Shown: positions 28,299 to 37,389, counted from the stretch's first letter. The stretch: DNA of 64,000 bases from Bacillus sp. IITD106 (GCF_019459225.1 NZ_JAIAZY010000004.1:62001-126000); one strand, 5' to 3'. Notes: generated from the letters alone by a model not told the origin. Numbers and translations are program-made.

Positions 28299-29447
28299 CT
28301 ACTTGTATAATAAATATGGTTCTCTTTGCTTTTGAAATTGGACTAGCTGCTCCTCGCAAGATTCTAAGAAAACATTTGCTCTTCCATTTAAAATTGCGTT
28401 TCGAAGCCCTTTTGTCCCTGCTAATAAATCAAAGAAAAATTTCCCGTTTGGGTATTCATTAAATTGAAAGTCATTTGGATACAATTCAGCTATCGTTTCC
28501 AATAAAATCAACCCTGTTTTTAAAGCATGTACTTTTTGGCGATCCACCACATGGATTTGAATTCCTTCACAAACTATATCTTTATGCTTTTGATATGTCG
28601 GAACAAACGAAACGGGCCTTGCCAATACACCAGAAAGATTCTTTTGATTAAAAGCTTTTGCCAGCTTGTATCCATCTACGAATGGTGCGCCAACATATTC
28701 AAATGGCCTCGTTGTTCCTCTGCCTTCTGATAAATTCGTTCCCTCCACTAGACATGTTCCGGGATACAAAATACTCATATCGAGACCTGTTGTATTAGGA
28801 GAAGGCGGCACCCAAAAAAGGTTCGTTTCGTCATAATACATACGGCGCTCCCAGCCTTCCATCGGGACAACCGTTAATTCGCAATCAATGCCATATTCAT
28901 GTTTATACAACTGAGCAATCTCCCCGACTGTCATGCCGTGGCGATTTGGAAGCGGATATAGACCCACAAAGGATCGCACATCTTCTTCAACCAAGTTTCC
29001 TTCCATCGATTTTCCAGAAATCGGATTGGGGCGATCTAATACGACAAACTCTTTGCCATGCTCTCCACATGCTTCCATCACATAGGCCATCGTGTAAATG
29101 AATGTATAGTATCTTGCACCAATATCCTGCAAATCAAACACAATCACATCAACAGGATCAAGCATATCCTTTGACGGTTTTTTGGAAGCCCCATATAAAC
29201 TATAAACAGGAATCCCCGTATATGGATCGATCGATGATTCGACCGCTTCCCCTTCTTTGGCGTCTCCCCGTATCCCGTGTTCAGGACCGTAAAGTGCAGT
29301 CAGATGAATATGAGGATGTTCAAAAAACAAATCAATCGTCGGAATCAGCTTTTCATTAACCCCTGTCATATTCGTTAAAAGTCCAATCCGCTTCCCATTA
29401 AACTGTGAGTAATTCTTTTCTAAAAAAAGATCAAGTCCTAGACGCAA
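28299..29447 (-). CDS. namZ: NamZ-type exo-beta-N-acetylmuramidase (DUF1343), without signal peptide
   Basis: The 382-residue protein has the DUF1343 blocks: GLLTNMTGVNE, ALYGPEHGIRGDAKEGE, DVIVFDLQDIGARYYTFIYTM, VLDRPNPISG, PSPNTTGLDMSILYPGTCLVEGTNLSEGRGTTRPFE (in pieces) and VSFVPTYQKHK. B. subtilis NamZ (YbbC) removes N-acetylmuramic acid from the non-reducing end of wall fragments outside the cell. Here the N-terminus starts directly with the catalytic fold (MRLGLDLFLEKNY), so it should act in the cytosol on imported saccharides. The TTG start has GAGGTG upstream. It lies between the binding-protein gene and the double GNAT in the importer operon. Confidence 0.88.
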   Translation of the reverse strand: MRLGLDLFLEKNYSQFNGKRIGLLTNMTGVNEKLIPTIDLFFEHPHIHLTALYGPEHGIRGDAKEGEAVESSIDPYTGIPVYSLYGASKKPSKDMLDPVDVIVFDLQDIGARYYTFIYTMAYVMEACGEHGKEFVVLDRPNPISGKSMEGNLVEEDVRSFVGLYPLPNRHGMTVGEIAQLYKHEYGIDCELTVVPMEGWERRMYYDETNLFWVPPSPNTTGLDMSILYPGTCLVEGTNLSEGRGTTRPFEYVGAPFVDGYKLAKAFNQKNLSGVLARPVSFVPTYQKHKDIVCEGIQIHVVDRQKVHALKTGLILLETIAELYPNDFQFNEYPNGKFFFDLLAGTKGLRNAILNGRANVFLESCEEQLVQFQKQREPYLLYK

Positions 29448-29473
29448 GATAGCACCTCATTTATTTATTAATC

Positions 29474-29503
29474 GGAGGGGCTTCCCAATTCGGTTCCCCT
29501 CCA
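29474..29503 (-). promoter_or_regulatory. Intercistronic stem-loop between binding-protein gene and namZ
   Basis: GGAGGGG pairs with CCCCTCC, with a second small stem inside, 17-45 bases past the binding-protein stop. No U-run follows, so it is more likely an mRNA-stabilising hairpin than a terminator. Confidence 0.55.
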
Positions 29504-29518
29504 TTTTGACGTTAATGA

Positions 29519-31117
29519 TTATTTCGATTCCGCCCAACGATCATAAGCAGCTTGATTTATTTTTATTAATTCCTCAACACCCAATTTATTTAAAGTACTT
29601 ACTGCCTTATCCCATTCGCTAAAAGGCGTTTTTCCTGAAACAAATTTCGCTTCCATTTGCTCGATATAACTATCAATGTCAGGTCTCAGCGTATTAACTC
29701 GCGTTTGTTCTTCTACCGTTAAATATACTTGAGGAAATGGAAGTTCCGCATACGGCAAATACTCATCCTCAACCCAACCTGCAATCGTATGGATAGTCGG
29801 ATTGTCTTCTTTTAAGAAGAATTCCTTATCAATGACCATTGGTACAGCCGTTCCAGCACCTGGAGCATCTTGAGCATTTGCTTGTGTTGTATTCATTCCT
29901 TCTGGAGCAAGCAATTGCCAAGCAGATTGTGAATCGTCCACCCACTCCCAGTTCTTTCCTTCCACTCCTAAACGGGCTAAAATGGATCCTTCTGTTGAGT
30001 ACATATAATCAACCCATCGCATCGTCGCTTCCGGATACTTGTTTTTATTCGTAATCGCAAATCGACCTCTTTTAATTTCTGAAAACTGGGTAACCACTTT
30101 TTTATCGAAATTCGGGATTGTCAATGCTGGCAGTAATGGATATTTAGCCGCTTCTGTCACATCAGCAAATCCAATCATGACAATAGGCCATGTTGGAAAT
30201 ACACCTACTTTATTTTCAGCGCCTTTGGCTACATATTGCTCCCATGTATGTGAGAAAACTTGCGGATCTAATAATTTTTCATCATATAAGCGCTTTAAAT
30301 ACTCTAGGTATTCTTTATACCCATCTTGAACAAAAGCAAATTTCACCTTACCATTATCCACCATTAACCCATCCGTTTGATTGATTCCAAACGCCGGCAA
30401 TAAGTTATATCTTAACTCGGCTACGCTTGAAGCAGATAAAGGAATCTCATCATCTTGGCCATTTTTGTTCGCATCCTTCTCTTTAAATGCTTTTAACAAC
30501 TCGTAAAATTCACTCGTGGTTTGTGGACGATCTGCTCCTAAATTTTCAAGCCAATATCCATTCATCCACATTAACGGTGTCATTGAATGGCTTAAATTAT
30601 CAAGTCCCGGCAAAGTATAAATATGTCCATCAGGTGCTGTGATAGAAGCTTTTAAATCTGGAAATTGCTCCATAATCTTTTGCAAATTTGGTGCATATTC
30701 ATCAATTAAATCCTCAAGTGGAATGAGCAATCCTTGTGTTCCATAATCAACCTCTTCCGCAGGTGTAAACATCCCTCCAAAGAAAACATCAGGTAATTCT
30801 TGGCTCGCAAAATCCAACTTTTTTTGTTGTTGGAATTGATCAGAAGTAGACGTTTTAAATTTAAAATCAATATTCGTCATTTTATTCATTTCCTTAAAGA
30901 AACCCATTTCACTCCACTCAGGTTGAAGTGGCGAACTTTGCCCCATCATTGTTAACGTAATCGGTTCATTGACAATCGGATAGCCAGTTTTATTAAAATT
31001 TTCCGATGGTCCTTCTTTTTTTGTCCCTGCTTTTTCTCCCGACTTACAACCTGATAAAACCATCCCAACTGACAATAGAATTGTCACTATAATCATGATG
31101 GACCGTTTTTTATTCAA
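29519..31117 (-). CDS. LplA-type extracellular substrate-binding lipoprotein
   Basis: The 532-residue protein begins with a basic N-terminus and hydrophobic core ending in VLSGC (lipobox). The mature part is a large LplA/YtcQ-type solute-binding protein with EPITLTMMGQSSPLQPEW and LPDVFFGG. These large binding proteins usually take oligosaccharides. The TTG at 31117 with GGAGGAGAAGGG upstream is chosen, because a longer frame from 31186 would overlap the permease gene and hide the signal peptide. It is the third component of an Lpl-type importer and, from context, probably binds wall-derived amino-sugar oligosaccharides. Confidence 0.88.
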   Translation of the reverse strand: MNKKRSIMIIVTILLSVGMVLSGCKSGEKAGTKKEGPSENFNKTGYPIVNEPITLTMMGQSSPLQPEWSEMGFFKEMNKMTNIDFKFKTSTSDQFQQQKKLDFASQELPDVFFGGMFTPAEEVDYGTQGLLIPLEDLIDEYAPNLQKIMEQFPDLKASITAPDGHIYTLPGLDNLSHSMTPLMWMNGYWLENLGADRPQTTSEFYELLKAFKEKDANKNGQDDEIPLSASSVAELRYNLLPAFGINQTDGLMVDNGKVKFAFVQDGYKEYLEYLKRLYDEKLLDPQVFSHTWEQYVAKGAENKVGVFPTWPIVMIGFADVTEAAKYPLLPALTIPNFDKKVVTQFSEIKRGRFAITNKNKYPEATMRWVDYMYSTEGSILARLGVEGKNWEWVDDSQSAWQLLAPEGMNTTQANAQDAPGAGTAVPMVIDKEFFLKEDNPTIHTIAGWVEDEYLPYAELPFPQVYLTVEEQTRVNTLRPDIDSYIEQMEAKFVSGKTPFSEWDKAVSTLNKLGVEELIKINQAAYDRWAESK

Positions 31118-31166
31118 TTCCCTTCTCCTCCCAAGAAATAGTTTGAATTTCTGTTTGCCTGTAGTT

Positions 31167-32060
31167 CTACTCTTTAATAGACCCAATCATCACTCCTTTT
31201 AAGAAATATTTTTGTAAAAATGGATAGATAATTAAGAGCGGTGCTGCCGAAACAATCATGATCGCATATTTAATAATGCTGGCGATTTTCGCTTGTTCCC
31301 CAATCGCTTCAGGATTTCCACCTTGAATCATAAGTTCCGCTGTCATTTCTTGCTGGATAAGGATATCTCTTAAAAATAGTTGCAAAGGATAGATCTCTTT
31401 TTCCGACAGATAAATGAGAGCATTAAAATATGAATTCCAATGTCCTACTCCATAAAACAATGCCATGACTGCAATAATCGGTGCAGATAAAGGTAATACG
31501 ATTTGGAAAAAGATTCTGAATACGGAGGCCCCATCCACCTCTGCCGCTTCCTCCAACCCTTTCGGAATGGTGACTTTAAAAAAAGTCATCGTGACGATAA
31601 TATTCCAAACTGACGCTGCATTCGGAATAACCATCGCCCAAATCGTGTTGATCATTCCTAAGTCTCTGACAAGCAGGTAAGTTGGGATCATTCCACCATC
31701 AAAAAACATTGTAAAAATTAGCAACGCCATGATGATTCCTTTTCCTACAAGGTTCGCTCGCGCAAGGGCATACGCACATGGAAGTGTTACGGCTAAATTT
31801 ATGAAAGTACCTAGAAGAGTGTAAAAAATTGTATTGCGATAACCTATCCAAATATCCTTACTTTCGAACACTCTTTTAAAACCTTCAAATGTTATATCCC
31901 TAGGGATTAGCCACATTTTTCCCGAATTGACGTAGCTCGGGTCACTAATGGAGGCACTAAGAATATAGAGTAAAGGGAACGAAATAATGATGATAAAAAA
32001 CCATACTAACAGCTTGTTGCAAATATCGAATATTCGGTCTGATCTTGCTTCATTTATCAT
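31167..32060 (-). CDS. Lpl-type ABC permease (LplC/YtcP family)
   Basis: The 297-residue inner-membrane protein has six helices and the EAA loop GLEEAAEVDGASVFRIFFQI near residues 185-205. The C-terminus, KYFLKGVMIGSIKE, is characteristic of this subgroup. It pairs with the LplB-type permease (13-base gap). No ATPase gene is in this operon; this transporter class depends on an MsmX-type ATPase encoded elsewhere. Confidence 0.9.
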   Translation of the reverse strand: MINEARSDRIFDICNKLLVWFFIIIISFPLLYILSASISDPSYVNSGKMWLIPRDITFEGFKRVFESKDIWIGYRNTIFYTLLGTFINLAVTLPCAYALARANLVGKGIIMALLIFTMFFDGGMIPTYLLVRDLGMINTIWAMVIPNAASVWNIIVTMTFFKVTIPKGLEEAAEVDGASVFRIFFQIVLPLSAPIIAVMALFYGVGHWNSYFNALIYLSEKEIYPLQLFLRDILIQQEMTAELMIQGGNPEAIGEQAKIASIIKYAIMIVSAAPLLIIYPFLQKYFLKGVMIGSIKE

Positions 32061-32073
32061 GACAACCCCTCCT

Positions 32074-33048
32074 TTACCATAGACTTGTGCCTGTTCTTCT
32101 TGCGAGTCTGTTAAAGATGAGCAGAATAATCAAATTAACGACTGAATTAAATAGACCAACTGCAGTTGAATAACTAAATTGTCCATTTAAAATTCCTATT
32201 TCATATACATAAGTTTGGATGACTTGAGAAGACTCTAAGTTCAAAGGATTTTGCATCAATAATATCTTTTCAAAACCAACAGACATAAAATTCCCCATAT
32301 TTAAGATTAATAGAATGACAATCGTAGGCAGAATCCCCGGAAGATTAATATGCCAAATACGCTGTAGCCTTGTAGCGCCATCAACTTTCGCCGCTTCATG
32401 AAGCTGGGGGTCGATACCAGCAAGGGCCGCCAAATAAATAATCGCTCCCCAACCAAGATTTTGCCATTCACCTGTAAACACATAAACGGTTTTGAACCAT
32501 GCCGGACTTGTCATAAAATTAATAGGTTCAAAACCTAGAAGTTTAAGAAAATTATTAATGATTCCCGTTTGTGGATCCAAAAAGGCGATAATCATACCAA
32601 CAAAAACGACCACCGAAATAAAATGTGGTGCATACGTAATCGTTTGGGCAGTCTTTTTAAAGCGCCCGTCCCGCAACTCATTTAGTGAAAGGGCTACAAT
32701 AATGGAAACTGGAAATAACACAAGCTGATACAGATTAATACCTAGCGTGTTCAATATTAAGTCCCAAAAATAATATGAATCGAAAAAACGAGTGAAATGA
32801 GAAAATCCAACCCAATCGCTTCCAAATATCCCTTTCACTGCAATGAAATTTTTGAAAGCAATTTGCACACCATACATCGGGTAGTATTTAAAAACGAGAA
32901 AATAAATGAGAGCGGGTAAAAGCAGAATATAATACTGCCAATCTTTCCTCATTTTCCTAATCTTCTGATTTTTTATTTGAATATGCTTCCCTCTATTGGT
33001 CACAATTCGATTGGAACGATGTGTAGCCGGCGTATTTTGTACGGCCAT
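32074..33048 (-). CDS. Lpl-type ABC permease (LplB family)
   Basis: The 324-residue protein has a basic N-terminal extension (about 1-35), then DWQYYILLLPALIYFLVFKYYPMYG, typical of LplB, and the EAA loop HEAAKVDGATRLQRIWHINLPG near residues 215-235. It forms the importer channel with the LplC-type protein. It follows the PIG-L gene by 77 bases and shares its promoter. Confidence 0.9.
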   Translation of the reverse strand: MAVQNTPATHRSNRIVTNRGKHIQIKNQKIRKMRKDWQYYILLLPALIYFLVFKYYPMYGVQIAFKNFIAVKGIFGSDWVGFSHFTRFFDSYYFWDLILNTLGINLYQLVLFPVSIIVALSLNELRDGRFKKTAQTITYAPHFISVVVFVGMIIAFLDPQTGIINNFLKLLGFEPINFMTSPAWFKTVYVFTGEWQNLGWGAIIYLAALAGIDPQLHEAAKVDGATRLQRIWHINLPGILPTIVILLILNMGNFMSVGFEKILLMQNPLNLESSQVIQTYVYEIGILNGQFSYSTAVGLFNSVVNLIILLIFNRLARRTGTSLW

Positions 33049-33125
33049 ATTATCAAAACAACCTCCTTTTCAAATGAGGAGACTATGTTTTTCACAATCT
33101 CCCCATCCTCGATCCTACCTAAGCA

Positions 33126-33827
33126 TTAAAGCTCATACCCCGGCAATGACCCACCTTTTCTTACATTCGTTCCTCTAGGGAATTTTAAGGTTTGGGCATA
33201 TTTTGTGCGATTGACGCATCCTCTTACCGTTCCAAGTGCTTTGTAATAGTCGTAGTAACGGAAGGAGGAAGAATTCATAATGAACCAATAATGTGATAAG
33301 GCTTCTAGATATGTATCGAATTCTTCAGATACATCGATGAAAAGATCTGGATCATACCCCTCCATGTCTTCCCAATTTTCACTGTGATAAAAGCTATAGT
33401 AATGGGCTGGCAGACCTTCTAAATCAAAACCAGGGAGCCCTGCTTTTAATTGCGCTGCATGTACGATTCTATAGCACATAATATGGTCGGAATGAATGCT
33501 ATTTTCCCAGTGAGTAATGACGACATTCGGTCTCAGTTTTCTCATCCACGTAGCAACATGAGTAATGATTTCATCGTTAAAAGTAAGTTCAGCATCCTTA
33601 TAGTCTAAAGTAATGGTTTTGACCCCAAGAATTTCAGCCACTTTTTCTGATTCTCTAATTTTTTGTTCACGATATTCTTCTACTGAAACTCCCGGAGGAT
33701 TTCCTTTCTCACCAGCAGTTAAATGTAAAAAGGTGACATTATGTCCGGCCTTTGCATATTTATGGGCGATTGCACCCGCTTGAATTTCTGCATCTCCACA
33801 ATGAGCACCTACTACGACTAAATTCAT
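33126..33827 (-). CDS. PIG-L family deacetylase-like protein with altered active site
   Basis: The 233-residue protein has the PIG-L/LmbE fold: VVVGAHCGDAEIQAGAIAHKY at the N-terminus, LHLTAGEKG, and the second metal site IHSDHIMCYRIVHAA. Relatives such as MshB and BshB remove the N-acetyl group from GlcNAc-containing substrates using AHPDDE. Here the motif is AHCGDAE: the zinc His and Asp remain, but the Asp that acts as general base is Gly. It either uses another base or has another function. It is the first gene of the importer-NamZ-GNAT-RpiR operon, so an amino sugar from the wall is the likely ligand. GAGGAGG precedes the ATG. Confidence 0.8.
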   Translation of the reverse strand: MNLVVVGAHCGDAEIQAGAIAHKYAKAGHNVTFLHLTAGEKGNPPGVSVEEYREQKIRESEKVAEILGVKTITLDYKDAELTFNDEIITHVATWMRKLRPNVVITHWENSIHSDHIMCYRIVHAAQLKAGLPGFDLEGLPAHYYSFYHSENWEDMEGYDPDLFIDVSEEFDTYLEALSHYWFIMNSSSFRYYDYYKALGTVRGCVNRTKYAQTLKFPRGTNVRKGGSLPGYEL

Positions 33828-33857
33828 CCTTTTTCCTCCTCATATATCTCTTTTTAT

Positions 33858-33900
33858 ATTAATCTGGATAGATTAATCGACACCATTGTCAACGCTTACA
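33858..33900 (-). promoter_or_regulatory. Promoter with cre element and palindromic operator for the importer-namZ operon
   Basis: On the minus strand TGTAAGCGTTGACA (33887-33900) matches the cre consensus TGWAANCGNTNWCA at every position and includes a consensus -35 TTGACA. Just downstream a perfect palindrome, ATTAATCT-ATCC-AGATTAAT (33858-33877), covers the expected -10/start region. The -10 is not clear. CcpA repression plus a specific repressor (perhaps the RpiR protein) is the simplest reading. Confidence 0.65.
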
Positions 33901-33926
33901 ACACATCGAAAAAGTTCGCTTAGCTA

Positions 33927-34853
33927 CTATTCCCCGCCAAGCTGACTTTTTTGCGCTTTTAAGATAGCCTCTCTTAAAAATCCATCTGTTTCTTGAAGCA
34001 ATTGGTTTGCTTCGTCAAAGGATACCTTACCTAAAATCATCAAAATGGCTGGTTTTACCTTTTGATTCGTGATTTTTAATATTCTTTCGGCTTCCTCCAT
34101 TGAAATTCCAGTTACTTTCATGACCATGTTGCATGCTCTCTCCATTAACTTTTTATTACTTGCATGGAGATCAACCATAAGATTGTTATACACTTTCCCA
34201 AGCTTAATCATGGATGCGGTCGACAGCATATTAAGCACCATTTTTTGAGCTGTTGCTGCCTTTAATCTTGTCGAACCAGTTAACACCTCCGGCCCTACAA
34301 TTACTTCAATTTTATAATCCGCATATCGGCTTATTTCCGCATCTTTATTACAGGAAAGAGCCGCTGTTGCAGCACCTACGCTACGGGCATATTCTAGTGC
34401 ACCTATTACGTAAGGTGTTCTACCGCTTGCCGCTATCCCAACAACAACATCGGTTGCACATAATTCTCTTGCTTTTAGATCCAACGCCCCTTCATCTTTA
34501 CGATCTTCAGCACCTTCAACAGCCGTTCTTATTGCTGTATCACCACCTGCAATAATACCTTGAACCATTTCAGGTGGTGTACAAAAAGTGGGGGGGCATT
34601 CTGACGCATCTAAAATTCCAAGCCTCCCGCTCGTTCCAGCACCAATATAAAAGAGACGGCCTCCATTTTTAAACGAATCATGAATTACATCAATAACTGC
34701 TGCAATACGTGGCAATTCTTTACTTATTGCTTCTGCAACAGAGCGATCCTCAGAATTCATAAGTTTAATAATTTCTAATGAAGACATTTGATCGATACTA
34801 ACTGTATTTTGATTTATTTGTTCAGTTGTTAAGTGCGAAAGGTTTTCTTGCAT
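33927..34853 (-). CDS. murQ: N-acetylmuramic acid 6-phosphate etherase
   Basis: The 308-residue protein is a single SIS-domain enzyme with LFYIGAGTSGRLGILDASE (about 65-83), PPTFCTPPEMVQGIIAGG, GIAASGRTPYVIGAL and GSTRLKAATAQKMVLNMLST, all characteristic of MurQ. It cleaves the lactyl ether of MurNAc-6-phosphate to give GlcNAc-6-phosphate and D-lactate in the cytosol. The product would enter glycolysis through deacetylation and the NagB-like protein at 37.4 kb. No murP PTS gene is adjacent, unlike B. subtilis, so MurNAc-6-phosphate here must come from AnmK or another kinase. Confidence 0.95.
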   Translation of the reverse strand: MQENLSHLTTEQINQNTVSIDQMSSLEIIKLMNSEDRSVAEAISKELPRIAAVIDVIHDSFKNGGRLFYIGAGTSGRLGILDASECPPTFCTPPEMVQGIIAGGDTAIRTAVEGAEDRKDEGALDLKARELCATDVVVGIAASGRTPYVIGALEYARSVGAATAALSCNKDAEISRYADYKIEVIVGPEVLTGSTRLKAATAQKMVLNMLSTASMIKLGKVYNNLMVDLHASNKKLMERACNMVMKVTGISMEEAERILKITNQKVKPAILMILGKVSFDEANQLLQETDGFLREAILKAQKSQLGGE

Positions 34854-34905
34854 GCATACCCGCCTTTCTAATGTTGTCCTTGAACAACTCTAATATTTTG
34901 ATTTC

Positions 34906-34976
34906 ATTATACACGTAATTACCTAAAAGTGAAATATAAATTTAAAAATAATAAAATAAATATGAATTTATATTTC
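34906..34976 (-). promoter_or_regulatory. murQ promoter with long inverted repeat
   Basis: TATAAT lies on the minus strand at 34906-34911. No good -35 is present; instead the 12-base perfect inverted repeats GAAATATAAATT (34931-34942) and AATTTATATTTC (34965-34976) lie over and upstream of that position, 22 bases apart. This suggests a regulator binding there. Confidence 0.5.
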
Positions 34977-34983
34977 AAACTTC

Positions 34984-35034
34984 TACAAAAAACCCAATAG
35001 TTATGCTTAAAAACAGCAAATAACTACTGGGATT
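34984..35034 (-). terminator. Terminator of the MFS gene
   Basis: CCCAGTAGTTAT pairs with ATAACTATTGGG on the minus strand, followed by TTTTTTG. It lies 12 bases past the stop at 35046 and ends the operon starting at 41147. Confidence 0.8.
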
Positions 35035-35045
35035 TAATTTCATTT

Positions 35046-36254
35046 CTAAGAATGCAAATTTTCACTTCTACCATCCATGGCAATATTTTGTTTCTCAGTC
35101 TTGCTAATCCGGAGCCACAATACTCCAAATCCTATAACCCCACCTAAAGAAATCAATGTACTCACAAGGTACATCGTATTTGGTCCTAACTCCTGGAACA
35201 TCCACCCCCCGAAAATTCCTGCGATGATTCCAGAGATGCCTCCCCATGTAAGTGCATAAATCGCTTGCCCGCTCGCCCTCAATTCAACAGGAACGAGTTT
35301 TGCGGTTAATGTGGTCCCTATATAGTAGTAACCACCAAAGGTGATGCAATGAAGCATTTGAAAGAAGACAACTTGCATCGGTCCAGTCGCAATGGACATT
35401 AAGTACCAACGAATGACAAATAGTAAACTAATTAATACTAAACAGCCGAACATCGTCGGAGTATGCCTTTTTAAATAGCGATCGAATAATAAAAAGACAG
35501 GCACTTCAAAAATAGCCGTCAAAAATGCCGACCAGCCCACAAGGACAACGGAGCCGCCTAATTGGTTAATATAAAGAGATAAAAATGTTTGATTGATAGA
35601 GTTTGGAACTGAGATCAATACACCTAAAAGTACAAAAACTAAAAAGTATTTATTTCCTAGAAGTGCTTTACCGTATCCACCTTTTTGGATTGATTTTGTC
35701 CCTTCTACTTTTCCTCTAGGTAATTTCAACCCGATTAATATCGTCACAATAATCATGACACTATACAAAATCCAAAGGTTTTTAATTCCCACCAGACCTA
35801 TAAGAGGTCCGGCAGCCACTGCCATCAATGCCCAACCGAGCGAACCCCAAAGTCGGAACGTACCAAATTTATATTGTGTTCCCTCAATTGTGTTTAAAAT
35901 CAAACTATTGCTTTGCGAAAACAATGGCGTTTGAAAATTAAAGAAAAGCAGCATCGCTAAAAATACAAGAGGCAGGGCACTAAATTGGAATACAATTTGG
36001 ACTACAATGACATTTCCAATTAACATAATGATGAGGACCTTCTTTATATTCTGAAGGCGGTCACTCCAATAACCCCAAAAAGGATTGGCGAAAATGGAAA
36101 TAAACGGTCCTCCCGCCAGCAGCATCCCAATCGTCACCGCACTAAAGCCTACCTCTTGAAAATACAACGGAAAATACGACAATAAAACAGCCAGTGCTCC
36201 GTAAAGGGAAAAATTAAAAAGTTTTACTACCAATAAAGATTTATCTTTAGCCAT
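35046..36254 (-). CDS. MFS transporter, MFS_1-like / YwbF-HcaT type
   Basis: The 402-residue protein has about 12 helices. The first reads FNFSLYGALAVLLSYFPLYFQEVGFS, and the cytoplasmic motif GYWSDRLQN between helices 2 and 3 is of the MFS type. It belongs to the MFS_1-like group with sugar/nucleoside proton symporters and HcaT. It lies last in the operon with NagB, the ROK kinase and the oxidoreductases, so it may import the sugar they process. Substrate is an inference from context only. Confidence 0.8.
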   Translation of the reverse strand: MAKDKSLLVVKLFNFSLYGALAVLLSYFPLYFQEVGFSAVTIGMLLAGGPFISIFANPFWGYWSDRLQNIKKVLIIMLIGNVIVVQIVFQFSALPLVFLAMLLFFNFQTPLFSQSNSLILNTIEGTQYKFGTFRLWGSLGWALMAVAAGPLIGLVGIKNLWILYSVMIIVTILIGLKLPRGKVEGTKSIQKGGYGKALLGNKYFLVFVLLGVLISVPNSINQTFLSLYINQLGGSVVLVGWSAFLTAIFEVPVFLLFDRYLKRHTPTMFGCLVLISLLFVIRWYLMSIATGPMQVVFFQMLHCITFGGYYYIGTTLTAKLVPVELRASGQAIYALTWGGISGIIAGIFGGWMFQELGPNTMYLVSTLISLGGVIGFGVLWLRISKTEKQNIAMDGRSENLHS

Positions 36255-36324
36255 TTATCTTACGATGTCCTTTCTTACCTCTCTATACCAAAGGTGTTTT
36301 CTCATAGATTGTTAGTTTCTCACT

Positions 36325-37389
36325 TCAGATTTCCACTGCTTTTCCTGTTCTGGCAGATTCATATATTGCCTCAACCAATACGAGTGCTCTAAGCCCATCT
36401 TCCAATGTGCTCTTAGGCTCATCTTTCCCTTTTACACAATCGATAAAGTGTTTTACTTCATATGCATGTCCTTGCTGCAACTCATCATCAGGGGCAGGAA
36501 AACTCCAACCTTTCGTCGATACTACATGTGGTTTTAAGCTTGATAATTCTTCAACTGACTTTCCATAGCCCGGGTGGCTGTGCACACGAAGTCCACCAGC
36601 ATCATGCGTCGTGCTTACATAAGCTGTTCCTTGTTTTCCAAATACCTCTAAACGGACATCCATTCCACCCGTTATCGCCCAGCTGATTAATAATTCAGCA
36701 ATACCGCCGTTATCAAAACGTAAAATCACAGCAGCTGTATCCTCTGAACCATTTTTACAGTATTCATCCCATTTCAATACACCCATTTCGGCGTACACTC
36801 TTTTAACCTTCGATCCCATAATCCATTCTAATGTATACAAGCCGTGAATTCCCATATCAATCGTTGCACCGCCGCCTGCAAGTTCTGCATCCCAGAACCA
36901 GTCGCTATGGAATGGACCATTGTGGATTTCATTTGATCGGAGCATAATAATGTCTCCCAAACCGCCTTCATCAATGATTTTTTTCACACGGACTAAGGCA
37001 GGTTTATATCTCATGTTTTCACCGTAAACAGCCATGACGCCATTTTTATTGGCCGCATCTACGATCTCTTTCGCTTCTTTCGTATTCATCGCCAAAGGTT
37101 TTTCGATTAAAAAAGGTTTTTTAGCTTCGATGCATGCCATCGCCATCTCGTAATGCAAATGGTTAGGGGCAGTAATATCGACACAGTCAATATCGGGATC
37201 TGAAACTAATGTACGCCAATCGTCCGTCCATCTTTCAACCCCAAATTCTTCAGCTACTGCCTTCGCATTATCGATGCTTCTCGATGCGAACATACCGATA
37301 TCGATGTCAAACATTTGATAACCTATCGCATGTCCTTTTCCCATAAAACCAGTTCCGATGATTCCAACCTTTACATCTTTTTTACCCAT
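36325..37389 (-). CDS. Gfo/Idh/MocA oxidoreductase, copy 1
   Basis: The 354-residue protein has an N-terminal Rossmann fold (VGIIGTGFMGKGHAIGY) and the EKP motif (FLIEKPLAMNTKEAKEIV) carrying the catalytic Lys. The C-terminal domain has GGGATIDMGIHGLYTLEWIMG with the conserved Asp/His. It should be an NAD(P)-dependent dehydrogenase of a sugar, inositol or glycoside. It follows nagB by 15 bases. With a second Gfo/Idh and a TIM-barrel isomerase in the same operon it may form a keto-sugar pathway; that is inference. Confidence 0.88.
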   Translation of the reverse strand: MGKKDVKVGIIGTGFMGKGHAIGYQMFDIDIGMFASRSIDNAKAVAEEFGVERWTDDWRTLVSDPDIDCVDITAPNHLHYEMAMACIEAKKPFLIEKPLAMNTKEAKEIVDAANKNGVMAVYGENMRYKPALVRVKKIIDEGGLGDIIMLRSNEIHNGPFHSDWFWDAELAGGGATIDMGIHGLYTLEWIMGSKVKRVYAEMGVLKWDEYCKNGSEDTAAVILRFDNGGIAELLISWAITGGMDVRLEVFGKQGTAYVSTTHDAGGLRVHSHPGYGKSVEELSSLKPHVVSTKGWSFPAPDDELQQGHAYEVKHFIDCVKGKDEPKSTLEDGLRALVLVEAIYESARTGKAVEI

